The notes under the pieces were generated by a model. The model worked only from the letters and a program-made list of their open reading frames with translations. It was not told the DNA's origin and did no database searches. The position numbers and the translations under genes were made by a program. From contig CM048751.1 of assembly GCA_026315105.1 (NCBI GenBank), positions 337,636,649 through 337,700,648 on the forward strand: a DNA stretch of 64,000 nt, read 5' to 3'. Positions 11,701 to 22,417 of this stretch are shown one piece after another. Position 1 is the first letter of the stretch. The number at the start of each line of letters is the position of its first letter. The DNA comes from Locusta migratoria (taxonomy: Eukaryota > Arthropoda > Insecta > Orthoptera > Acrididae).

Positions 11701-11939
11701 TCATTATGGTGCTGGCAATTAATAAAATTCATCATTATAGGTCTACTCGTTTTTAAAAACCTTACAAACAGTACACAAACAAGCAGAACAAAACTCTACA
11801 GAGACGTGGACGAAAAGAAAATGAAGAGCGTTTGCTTATTATTGATGCTTCTAACTACAATTCTTTGCAGGCGGTGGTGACGAAAAAGATGTAAAATAAC
11901 ATTGATTGCATGAAGGTATTTATTGTGTTAAACATACAC

Positions 11940-12400
11940 TGAATTAGCACAAATAGTTAGTTTTTTAATCGCTGGTCCTGGAAGGTGTTCACTCCACAGC
12001 GATCGAGGTCGTTGGCCGGCCATATGAGCGCGGGATACGGACGCGTGTCCACGGGTAACGCGCGTTTTCTGCGTGCGGCACGATAAATACCGCGTGTCGC
12101 GACGGTCGGACGGCACAGCACTAACTCTCGCGTGCGTGTATGAGTGGGGAGCTCGCATTCAGCTCGACTCGCGTGGTCCGCCGCAACGCGTAGGAACTGA
12201 GGAGGTAGAAGACGTCTGCTCGATTCAGTCCTACAGCTTGCACTACTCTCCTTCAGCTAACGTCACGCCGCTGCGACGTTTTTTGCCGATGAAAGGAACT
12301 GTGCTCGTCGGCAGATATCTAATGCCGCTGCGTTCACGTGTTTCTGCTGTAAGGCCGCCAGGCCGCCACAAAAACAGTCACAAAAGAATTGCACACTAGC
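11940..12400. promoter_or_regulatory. CpG-rich block, candidate promoter/5' UTR of the CIP2A-like gene
   Basis: Strikingly CpG-dense in an otherwise AT-rich window, with runs such as CGCGTGTCGCGACGGTCGG. It starts just after the I-like LINE ends and lies 0.6-1.1 kb upstream of the first coding exon at 13004. It is TE-free as far as I can see. I infer a promoter and possibly a non-coding first exon. No TATA box or initiator could be assigned firmly. An unrecognised GC-rich repeat is the alternative. Confidence 0.45.
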
Positions 12401-12468
12401 ACCTTTTGGGTGTTTGATGCTGTGAACATCTAATAGGGGAACATTATCAATCCGTCACCTCGTCGACA

Positions 12469-12607
12469 TCACACGCTCAGTATATATTGACAATGCTTTC
12501 ACTGTTTTGGTGGTCATCAATATTTCTCGTCAATATTTTAAGTATGACAATACACGTCCTCCGATGGTCAATATATTGACAGTTCGACAATGTTATTGAA
12601 CGTGTGA
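12469..12607. mobile_element. Possible tiny TIR element (about 139 bp)
   Basis: TCACACGCTCAGTA at the left is mirrored by TATTGAACGTGTGA at the right, with further partial complementarity inside (TATTGACAAT). No convincing target-site duplication was found. It may be a short MITE or an accidental fold. Confidence 0.3.
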
Positions 12608-13003
12608 GAAGTGGTTTTCCAGAATTTTGGAGTGTATACATACAAATCTGAAAGTGCAGTTGGAAACAGAAATCCGGTTTTGGGAGCCCATGTACACGGG
12701 GTGCATTTTGACAGAAGACAACCTCACATATAACAATTGATAAGATACCGGTACTATATTTTCTGTTTATTACGCAGAAAATAGAGCAGAAAGTGTAAAC
12801 AGATATTTTAAGGTAACTGTGCGAAGTAAATTATTACTTGAAATAAAGTTTTTTGTTTACGATGTATGGGAATTTTGATGTCAATATAGGGGAAGTTTTG
12901 GTGTTGGCTAGCCTGCGCCACATTTGGTGTCAATTTTGAAAGTGTTTACTGGTCGTTTCGTGTATTGAAGTTGTTATTGACATTGTTTATTGTTTATGAT
13001 AAA

Positions 13004-13105
13004 ATGGATAAATGTCAGCACATGAAGGCATTTGTTTCCAATGCGATTCACTATCTTAGGTTTCAAAATGACGGAAAAATAAGTTTACTTCAAAGACATT
13101 TACAG
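13004..13105 (+). CDS. CIP2A: CIP2A-like gene, coding exon 1
   Basis: First coding exon of the only host gene seen. ATG at 13004 sits in AAAATGG, a good animal start context. It encodes 34 residues (MDKCQHMKAF...SLLQRHLQ) and ends CAG|GTTAGT at 13105 in phase 0. The start resembles the CIP2A N-terminus, which opens with a short helix leading to a conserved LLRHLE-like segment. CIP2A is a cytoplasmic, dimerising armadillo-type protein that binds PP2A B56 subunits and, in mitosis, TOPBP1; this is family knowledge. The next exon is 27.9 kb away. The exon is short, so identity depends on exons 2-5. Confidence 0.68.
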
Positions 13106-14877
13106 GTTAGTCGATTTTTTTGATATTTTTTTTTTTTTTTTTTCCAGCTATCCCTATTGTATATCTTTTGTAATATTTATCTTAAATGAGACGATAACAT
13201 AATATTTAGACCGCAGCCATTTCGAGCTCGTATCCTGAAATTTTTGTAAAATCAACTTAATCCTTCGATTGGTTGATTCATAATGGAAATGAAATGAACA
13301 TCTTCAACAGCTGTTGAAACGAAGTATCACTTATTCCGATCTTGTTTCTGTTGCTAAAAGGGATATGAAAGTATCCAGTTTTAGAAAAGTAATATTGTAT
13401 AATGTGGGCGGCAATTTGTAGCTCATCAGTAAGCTACAGGAAAGACGTAGGCTTTCTGGTAGCTTTTAGACGCGTTAGGTCACATCAAAACTCGCCATAG
13501 AAGTGCTCGGTGAATTTTTTTTTGTAATCTGATTCAAGATGTTTACAAGTTTAGTCCTAATGAATTGTTATTAAGTGATTTCAACCAATCTCCAATATAT
13601 TTGTTAAATATAAATTTGATCGTTAGTCAGAAAAATGTAGGCCTAATGTTTTACTGTTTATTAAACAGTATCAGGCCTCATTGTTTTTTATTTTTTGTAA
13701 TTGCAAATACGTAGCAGGTGCCTTAGTATTTTGTCATATGAGTTATAATGTTAGTTTGAAAGACGTTGAGTGCACAGAACATCATAGGCTATGCAAAGTC
13801 AGATTCTTGTTTGCTTGCAAAAATTGCGAAGTGTACATTTCTCTGACAGACAAGGGAAAGGGGTAACATGACAATTCTTTTACGATAGTGGCTCCTCTCT
13901 CATCTAAAGTTGGAAAAAAAATATCTTCAAATATCCAATTAGCACGTATGGGTAAAACTTTATCTTCCATTCTCGTGACCCCCCATGATTATATTGATGA
14001 CATCAATAAGACTGTAGAAAATTTTTGTCAAGATGTTAGCAATTGTAGAAATCCACCTAGAATTACTTGATCAGTGTTTGGTACAGACCATTAAATAAAA
14101 AAAAAAATTCTGTTCCTGTTCTATGTTGGTAAGGTTCTTGTGTATACCTTTTGAAGTACATTTAGTATAATTCTCATCGTAAAATGAAGATTTCATGACA
14201 AAAGATTTGCAATGTAATGCAATTGGCTAATGCTAACGTCACATGATTGCCAATATAAAATTGAACCCACTTCTGAAATGGTTGTCGCCATCTGCACAAA
14301 TTTCTAAATGTTGTCAATCCTCAAATTTGTGATAGATGTCCAGTAAGTCCCATTCCCTGCATCCATCTGTCATCTTTTTGGACTTTTCCCAACATAGATG
14401 TTGTAGAGCCAGATGTGACAGTAGCTATGTTACAATGACTTTGTTGCAATCATTATTCAGATTTGTAGGTTGACTTCAAGGCTGTACGTAGCTGTGCAAT
14501 GTGCTTGTTGCCACCAAAATGTGGTTTGTAGTTAGCTTCACTCTTTGTCACAGATCAAAGCAGTCAACTTCAGTAGCTATGTTACTACCTGTATCATTTT
14601 GATTACTACTTTCCCAATTCTCAGCCTTACCAGTCCATGAACTGGTCCATGTTTTTCCCATAAATCATCCTGGAAGAATTAGAAAGTTAAGCTAATATCT
14701 GTGTTACTCTGTTGATTCTTTTTACTTGTGATTGCTTTTCATTACACTTTATCAATTACTGCTCCTTTGTTACAGTCTGATACAGACTTGTTCCATGACC
14801 ATGGATGCTTGCCCCTCAGTTTGGTCCTGGGGAACTTGATAAATAAAAATAAATAAGTGTAGTTAGCATAATATATT
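13106..14877 (+). other. Intron 1, proximal part; no gene recognised
   Basis: Starts with the GT donor of exon 1, then a T-rich tract near 13125-13143. AT-rich, with only short open frames that lack codon-level signs of coding. No TE boundary is visible before the TIR element at 14878. Confidence 0.5.
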
Positions 14878-15444
14878 GGGATAAACTCTAGTCTCCGATA
14901 CTGCTTTGACCAATGATGTCACATATTATGTCATACATAATCGAGAGATGCTACGAACACATGTTTACCACAACATGGTATTGGTAGTTAGATTTCACCT
15001 AAATAGATCAAACCAACTTAATGATACCACCTTTTCAAAATACATTTAATAAGTAGGTAATTTTAAAGAAAGCTTGTCACTGAAAATGATATATTTATGT
15101 CGAAAATACAACTGTAAATCGATTGACTGTATCTGAACTAGAGATTCGGGCACTACGCGCCCTCCCGTACTAAAAAAAAAAAACTTCTTGTTTAACCTAT
15201 ACCTCACCTTCTTAGGGCTACGCTACAGATAACTTTACTTTTTATAAGTGAAAGGTTAAGTATAGGTCATACAAGACCTAAACCTTGCAAAAGTAGAATA
15301 ACACCAAAAGGATAACACAACAACACCAAGGTGTCTTAAAATATATCAGACTTGTAAACAGTGAGTATTGAAACACGCGCGGGGCAGAATGACTTAAAAT
15401 ATGTCGTCATTGGTCAAAGTGGTATCGGAGACTAGATTTGACCC
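14878..15444. mobile_element. 567-bp non-autonomous TIR element
   Basis: Ends are long imperfect inverted repeats of about 55 bp. The left begins GGGATAAACTCTAGTCTCCG; the right, reverse-complemented, begins GGGTCAAATCTAGTCTCCGA. Both continue with TTTGACCAATGA. The flanks ATATATT (14871-14877) and ACATATT (15445-15451) could be a decayed 7-bp duplication. No transposase sequence is present. The superfamily is not determined. Confidence 0.75.
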
Positions 15445-16490
15445 ACATATTGTGCACTGGACTTTATACACATTGGTTATTCAACACACTTACATTATTT
15501 TTCAGATTGTGGTGCACTTTGGAAGTGTTTTAAATTAAATTATAATATTAAATGGCTTCTCTTGCTTTTTTATGCCTATATTATGAAGTCTTTCCAGATC
15601 AACTTATTTGTCAGATTGTGCTGGTTACTCTGGTGGTTTTTCATTATATTTTGTTTCATTATTTGTGTCAAAATACAAATTTAGTATGTACTGTCAAAGG
15701 GCTGGGGTGCAAGGAAAAGTGTGGGCTAAAGTCTCGCTCAGCGGCATGAGAAGCGTCTCGGTGCGTCCGTAGCAGCGTTAGGTTGGCAATATATAATCTG
15801 TACAAAACAGTACTGAGATGCGTTTTAACCTTACTTTTACGAGGCCAATTACTTTTACTGACTGGACAGGAGTACATAGAAAAATATTATTATTTTTACG
15901 AAAATGTCATGATTTTCAAGGTTGTGGATAGGCAGGAACCTAAGAATACAGCTTCAATTGATGTGAGCGAATGTTATGATTTTTAGGAACATGTCGTGAT
16001 TGTAACGGATGTGGTTAGGCAGGAATGGAACAGTACAAATTACATTGTTGCTTTCGTTCTACCAAATTATGACATTTAAAAAATCATTTTGGAGATAGTT
16101 GTTACGTAAATTGAAATGTGTATGCCTAAGTGTTACATCTGAACAGAAATACATTGCATGTGGATAAGTGTAGTATTATAGTGTGCAATGTTCTACATTC
16201 CAATGCTGTGATTCGAAAATAAAATCAGAGAAACGTGATGTTAACACATTCATTTTCACATCTTGTAAGGATTGTGTGCCGCCATTCATCACAGTATCCA
16301 CAGCGACTGTTGCCAACACTAGCGCACTACGTCAGGTAAGTACATTAGGCCATGCCGCCGGTCAGGACTTTTACCAAAGTGTGAATGAATTTTTCACTAC
16401 AGTGTACAGTGTATTAATTGAGCAAAACAGATAGTAATTAGCAGAATATGGTTTATTTGTGACACCAAATTTAAAGCGAGATTGTGTGAG

Positions 16491-16493
<3 letters not shown>
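15445..16493. other. Intron 1; nothing recognised
   Basis: No convincing coding, repeat-end or RNA signal. A modestly CpG-containing patch lies near 15710-15785, with no protein match I can recognise. Confidence 0.4.

Positions 16494-16540
<47 letters not shown>
16494..16540. repeat. (AC)n microsatellite
   Basis: An uninterrupted AC tract of about 23 units in intron 1. Confidence 0.95.
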
Positions 16541-16545
<5 letters not shown>

Positions 16546-16559
16546 TGCAAACACACAGA

Positions 16560-17050
16560 ATATCAAGTAACCCAACAGCCAGAAGTCACAGGGATTGTTG
16601 TCTAGTGACCTTGATTGCCAGTCTATAGGAAAATGATGACTGATACTTCAGCCATTTGGGGAATGGCTCTTGAGGAATAGTTTCGGAGGTGTGCCATTGT
16701 GCATGAAAACGATACTATCCAAACATCCGCACTGTTGAAGGCTTGGGATGATGTGGTTGCAAAGAAGAGTTTTATACCAATTAGGCTACCTGCAGGACTC
16801 ATCGTCTCAAAGAGAAAAATAAGTTGACCTCTACAATAAAGGATGCTGTGAGCCTGCACCACACATTTACCTTAGCAGAATGAAGCAGCACTGCTTCATA
16901 TGCGACTGAATTTTCTGTTGCTCATATCCTGCAGTTTTGGGTATTGACATAACCTTTAAGGTGGAAATGTCTATAAAATGTTCCATGACCAATCATTATC
17001 CATTTCCATACAAGCAAGAAATTGTAGAGCAAATTTGTGTGTTGCTGGCA
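16560..17050 (-). pseudogene. Mariner-type (DDE_3-like) transposase relic
   Basis: Read on the - strand through several frameshifts: GYVNTQNCRI, ATENSVAYEAVLLHS, KVNVWC, HNGTPPKLF (the QDGAxPH motif) and DWQSRSLDNNPCDFWLLGYL (the WPxRSPDLNPCDFWLWGYL motif). This order is characteristic of arthropod transposases of the Tc1/mariner type that carry the DDE_3 fold. Only the C-terminal part is present and it has stops, so it is dead. Confidence 0.7.
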
Positions 17051-17219
17051 GGTCAGTAGGAAGCAACTCCTGTAGATGAATAATTTTATATGGATAGCAG
17101 TACAGAATATTGCATATAATTTTTATGTACTGTTCTGGGAGGCATTTTTAATGATTGGGCAATTTCACGCGGTGTTCCGTTTCTGCAACCCTAAGGCCAC
17201 ATTTTCTACATAGGGATTG

Positions 17220-17655
17220 TGTAGTATCGTTGCCGAAGGACCCCTGCAAGACATGCGCTTATGCATCTGGGTCATTGTTTGGTGGCACTACGAGCGGGGC
17301 GTACTGCGCCGGCGTGTACTAGCTTTGACGCCACGGAACCGAGGAACCAATAGCTACGCCGCCTTGGGACCCTGTCTTCTGACGCACGGCGAGTTTGTCC
17401 TCTGGACACGTAGCATTTAGGGACGGCATCAGAAGAAGTTCAGGGAGAGTGTGTATGGAATTGCCTAGGAGAAGCTAGGGGAGCTTCTAGTTGTTAATGT
17501 CCTGACCTAACAATGTCTACGACATTCTTATTGTTGTAACCATGTCTCTGTATGATAAAAGATAAGTAGCTTTCTTAGCTCATGGTTTCTTGTTTGCTTC
17601 TTATCTAGCCTATGTTCCTAGCCGGCCACTTCGGCAGACGAAACGGGATGCAACA
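17220..17655. mobile_element. Solo LTR, 436 bp, with 5-bp target-site duplication
   Basis: Begins TGTAGTATCG and ends GATGCAACA, the canonical TG...CA of LTRs. It is flanked by a perfect 5-bp duplication, GATTG, at 17215-17219 and 17656-17660. It has no internal coding region, so it is the product of LTR-LTR recombination. The 5-bp duplication fits Gypsy, Copia or BEL; the clade cannot be decided. Confidence 0.82.
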
Positions 17656-17937
17656 GATTGAATTCCTCCCTCTCGCACAATGCACTTGAAACAATTCTCA
17701 TTCTTTGAACTTCTTTACCCTGTATTCTTCAGAGGCTTCACACTCATCGGACCACAACCTTATCCCATGTTCTTTAATTACTGGAATTTCCTTAAAGCTG
17801 CATCCACTGAATCGTTGTTCTTGTAAAAAAAACTTAGTAAGTTGGCAGACCACTTGCAAACGATATATATCGGAGGTGGAACTGTGCTTTGGAGATTGAG
17901 ACAGACACACAGACAGACACACAGACACACACGACAC

Positions 17938-19340
17938 CTCTAGGGAACCTGCTGCACCTCAGTTGTATTAGGCTTACCCAGGCAAGAGGAGCTCTGCCTG
18001 GGTGGACGTATGTTTGCATATTTTCCTAACTGCTTGAGGGAACACAATGAACGAGCTAAGAATAGTGTGGGTGGACACCAAACTGCCATCTCAAAGTGTG
18101 GAAGATCTCATTATAATGCAGCAATGTACAGCCCCCACTCATTCCCTTCCCTGGCCATACCATGGGAAGAATGTAGTGCTCGGACTAAGGGAGAACGATA
18201 TGCTCCAAGATATTTAGTGTGTGTGCGAGATCAGATGGCGAATCATTCATGGTCACAAAGTCTTTCTTTTTTGTCGAACACCTAGAGGACAAGTTCAGAG
18301 AGGTGGAGGGAATGTTGAAGATGTGTTCAGGATCAGTACTTATAACGACATCATCCTCAGCAAGTCACAGACATTACTCGCCAGTGATAAGCTGGGTGAT
18401 GTTCCCGTTATGATCACTCCCCACAAGAGCCTGAATATGATCCAGGGAATCATATTCCATAAAGATCTCCTTTTACAGTCAGACAATGAATTATGCAAAA
18501 ACTCCGAGCAGCGAGGAGTCCACTTCATTTGGTGAGTATACAGGGGTTCAGAGGACAAAAGGGTTGCCACTGGTGCCTTCATCTTCGCTTTTGAGAGTGA
18601 TTCTTTTCTTGAGAAGATCAAGGTGATGAACTACTGGTGCGATGTAAAACCGTACAGTCCTCCCCCTAATGCTGGAGGTTTGGGCCCATGTCCTCCCAGT
18701 GTGGTGCCAACCCCCCCTGTCGGGAGTGCGGAGGTGCGTCACATCCAAGACATCCCTTGTCTCTCTTCTCCAGTCTGTAAACTATGAACTTTTCCATCCC
18801 CCTTGCTCACCTGATTATGCTGTTTTGCACAAGGAAAATAATCTAGTATAAGACCCTGGACCAGTTGTCCTATTCAGATGCAAAGGCAAAAATACACTAA
18901 AGGCCACCCTGTGAGCATGAAGTCCCCATATTCCACAGCAGCATCTCCATTACCATCTCTGAGATGTGGTGCATCTACTGTTGAATCTGCCATAGTGGGC
19001 TCTTGGGCCCAACCGTCTACACCTCCTCCCTCTTTAGTTGGGGGCACCCCCTCTTCAGTTGCCACCCACATTCTTCACCTTGGGGGCAACAATCCTCCAA
19101 ATACCGGTGATGTTAGTCTCCACCCCCCAGCTGGAGAAGCTGCAGCCTTCTCTGGCTCCTCTCGCCCAGAAAGGGCTCCCTCGGGATGCTCCCTTCCGAG
19201 ACTTCTCCACGTGACAAAGTGTATCCTAGCAAATTGCTGCAGGATCACCAAGCTGATGATTGAAGGGCTTCCTGCTCCTTGTCAGCCCCTGAAACCATGT
19301 GTAAGAAGCCCTTCAGCCCTTATCACTGAAGGGCAGTGAG
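17938..19340 (+). pseudogene. LINE 5' region and ORF1 (gag-like), decayed
   Basis: The leader (CACCTCAGTTGTATTAGGCT, GCTTACCCAGGCAAG) matches the leader at about 63105-63165 in the right-edge LINE. The ORF1 fragments match too: LASDKLGDVPVMITPHKSLN, IQGIIFHKDLLLQSDNEL, GVHFIW and an ASHPRHP zinc-knuckle remnant near 18735. The protein is the gag-type ORF1 of an RNase H-bearing LINE. It carries multiple frameshifts and stops. Confidence 0.72.
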
Positions 19341-19747
19341 AGCCCAAGAAAAAGAATGAAAAGAAGGAATTTTTGGTGGCCTCAAAGCCACGGCTGTCTA
19401 CATCTTCTGCTTCACAATATGAGGTATAGATCCTCGCATCACCTGAGGATCTCGCCCTCACCGACTCCAGAACGAATGGTCCTGGATTCTCTAGGTTCTC
19501 CATCGGTGGCAGCAGGTGAATATTTGGAATGATCTTTTCTATCCTTTCTAGCATGGCCTTTGAAGACAATAACAATCATATACTCCAGTGAAACTGTGGC
19601 TGTTTTTTCACCAACCTGGCTGAGCTACAACTACTTTTGAGCATAACACCTGCTCTCTGCATTGCTCTCCAAGAAACCTGGTTCCCGGCCCTTCATGGCT
19701 ACAGGGGTTATTAAATTGTAATTGTAGCACATGTAACAGGGTCTCAG

Positions 19748-19799
<52 letters not shown>

Positions 19800-20310
19800 T
19801 TACTTGTGTTCATAGTAAATTTGTGCCTATTTAAACACCTTTAGAAGCAGTGGCTGTCAGGGTAAGGACAACACAGATCTCTGTCTGTATTTTGTATCTC
19901 CCTCCAGATGGTGATGTCTTCCGGAATGTTTTGGCTGCACTTATATCTCAACTCCCCCCACCTTTCTTATTTTTGGACGGCTTTAATGCCCACAGTCCCT
20001 TGTGGGTGGTTCAACGATTTCTGGCTGTGGCAGAGTTATCGAGGTGTTTGCTGAATACTACGCTTGTGCCTCTGCCTCTGAGAATTACGCACCAGCCTTC
20101 TGTACATAAAAGGAGAGGGTAGAATGCCAGCCCCTCTCCTTTATGTGCCGATCTTGAGTCATATAATGCTCTATTTAGTGAGAGGGAGTTCCTCAGTGCT
20201 CTTGCACAATGTCCCGACACGGCCCCTGGTCCTGATGGCATTCACAGTCAAATGCTGACACACCTCAGCGGAGAGACAGTGTAATCTTGATGCTGTCTTC
20301 AACCGCATCT
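19341..20310 (+). pseudogene. LINE ORF2 fragments (endonuclease and RT start), decayed
   Basis: Continues the 17.9-kb LINE. Near 19560-19700 it reads AELQLLL and CIALQETWF, the start of an APE domain. A (GT)n tract at 19749-19797 replaces the middle. At about 19850-20080 it reads AVAVRVRTTQISVCILYLPP and FLDGFNAHSPLWG-like sequence. At 20155-20275 it reads LFSEREFLSALAQCPDTAPGPDGIHSQML, the first RT motif. The rest of the RT is lost. Confidence 0.72.
19749..19797. repeat. (GT)n microsatellite
   Basis: About 24 GT units within the decayed endonuclease part of the LINE. Confidence 0.95.
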
Positions 20311-20319
20311 GATCCATAG

Positions 20320-20985
20320 ATTATTGAAAGTACCTCTGCAACCAGAAGCCACCCAAACTGAAATTAATATTCTGAAACAAATAGCCATAGCTAACAACTT
20401 TAAAGCAAGCCAAGTAGATTTCGTATACCATAAATATGACCAATGATAATACTGCAGTTTCAAAAAGTGAATATGCAAAAATGACATATGTAGGGCTTCT
20501 TTCAGATAAGATAAATATATTGTTTAAAAATTCAATCTTATTCTATCATTTACAACAAATAATCAGCTTCAGACTAAACTTAAACATACAATTGGTGAGT
20601 CCGATAGGTACCAAAAATCTGGTGTCTACCAGATACAATGTAATGATGGTGATAAACAATATAAAGGACAAACCGGCCATAACTTTCTAACACAATTTAA
20701 AGAACATACCCCTGGTACTGCAAGCACAAAATCGATTTTTGGTCAACATCTCAATGAGTGCAATCATATTTCTGACAATATGAAAATCTTACCCAAAGGT
20801 CAACTACTCAGTACACTCGAACAAATAGAAATCTACACGCATTGTCAGAATAAGCCATTAGATTGCATAAATGAGCCACTCAATTTCAGAGATAGATATT
20901 TCTTTGAACTATTTGATGATCTCCTGCAGAAAGGTTACTCTTTTGTCCCATCCACCAATTTTTTTTTCAGTTTAAGACACAGGGT
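20320..20985 (+). pseudogene. Penelope-like element fragment of a second lineage (GIY-YIG end)
   Basis: Reads ATQTEINILKQIAIANNF, then SGVYQIQCNDGDKQYKGQTG, a GIY-YIG nuclease core, then FLTQFKEH, FGQHLNECNH and LLSTLEQIEIYTH. This block is typical of the C-terminus of Penelope/Poseidon-type proteins. It differs from the 22-25 kb PLE, whose nuclease core reads VIYQLTC...FYVGMTSNK, so two PLE lineages share this intron. Frameshifted and lacking the RT core. Confidence 0.7.
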
Positions 20986-21348
20986 CATTTTAGTTTATGA
21001 CTTCACCTCTCATTGTCATATATTTTAACTAAATTAGTTTATATTACTATGTACCTCATAACTTTGGCATATATTTTGTTTTATCATGCTCTTAGGTATA
21101 AGGCAAGGGGCCTGAGAACCAAACACTTAAAGGATTTTATTACATATGTTAATATTTTCATATGTAGCAGCAAAACTGGTGTTTATTTTAGCTCTGACAT
21201 AATGACAATATTATTTTAATTTATAATCTGACAATGCTAAAACAGTAGCTCCGATTTCTGTTTTTCAAGTCGTAACAAAACCATAACTTGGTTTTCTATT
21301 TTTGCTTATGATACATATGTCTTTTATATGACCATATATAATGTACTT

Positions 21349-21666
21349 TTGTGCACCTCGGTTGCACAGTGGTAGAGTGTCAGACTACAAATCCAAAGGT
21401 CGTGGGTTCGATCCCCGCCAGCACCTAGGATTTTTATCTGTCACTTTCCACTTCTTTCACATCTGACAGTATTGCTCATGTGAAAAATACTAAGTAGCAC
21501 TGTGGTTCGGAACCCACGTTAAACTGTAGGTCCCCCTATAACTGCATGGGTAAGTCAGTCCGAAGGTCGGAGGAAGGCATTGGCATTCCACCTCCAAACA
21601 GGACCATGCCTAGTAAAGCACTTTGGTGTTTAAACCAATCTTTGGATTGATGACTGCATTACCTTT
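21349..21666 (+). mobile_element. tRNA-derived SINE, about 318 bp
   Basis: The head is tRNA-like: A box TTGCACAGTGGTAGAGTG at 21362-21379 and B box GGTTCGATCCC at 21405-21415. The anticodon-loop region resembles tRNA-Cys but reads ACA. An unrelated body of about 240 bp follows. A 10-bp duplication, TAATGTACTT, flanks the insertion (21339-21348 and 21667-21676). It is a Pol III retroposon, not a working tRNA gene. Confidence 0.82.
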
Positions 21667-22417
21667 TAATGTACTTGTAAATCCTTTTATATTTTTCAAC
21701 CTAACTAACCATTCTATATAATGATTTGATTTGTTGCATATTGAAATCCATTGTCATATAACTTCCGTTAGAACTTATACCCAATTAGCCAACATTTAAA
21801 TTAGAAGGTGGAGCTTACAGTATTTAAAGGATGACTGCACCTACTTCTGCAGCAGTCAACATTAAACCTTTAGGCAGCTCCAACTGAAAACATCTGCTGG
21901 CTTACATTACGTGTATATTTTATTCTTTCAATGGTAACAAGTTACGGTTACTTTACATGATCATCATCAGACCACAACTGTAATGATACATAATATATTG
22001 TTAAACAAAAATAAAAATAGAAAACAGATGACTTACCAAAAGGACCGGCTCGTCGATAGAAACAAATAAAATAAATAAAATCACACACAGACACACATAC
22101 AAGCTTTCGCAGCATAGCTGCTTTGTCAGGCAGAAGGGAAGGAGAGGGAAAAGGAAATTATGAGGGTTTCAAGGGAGTGGATAAGGAGTCATTCCAATCC
22201 CGGGACAGGAAAGACTTACCTTGGGGGGAAAAAAAAGAGGGTAAACAAAAACACACACACCCACACATTTACACAGACGCAAGTACACTTAGGCAGACAC
22301 ACTGTAGAACTGTAGAAAGCAAAGAAGTTAGAAGTTAGACAGAGATGCCACTTGAGGCAGAGGCTCTGTCCAGAGAACCAAGGTAAAGATGTTAAGATGG
22401 TGGGTGGGAATTCAAAT

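Noticed and set aside
15552..15986. Possible small host gene in intron 1
   Set aside because: Open frames are short, overlap on both strands, and lack codon-level or motif support.
21355..21427. A tRNA gene (A and B boxes, cloverleaf-like)
   Set aside because: It is embedded in a TSD-flanked 318-bp unit with a non-tRNA body, so it is the head of a SINE.
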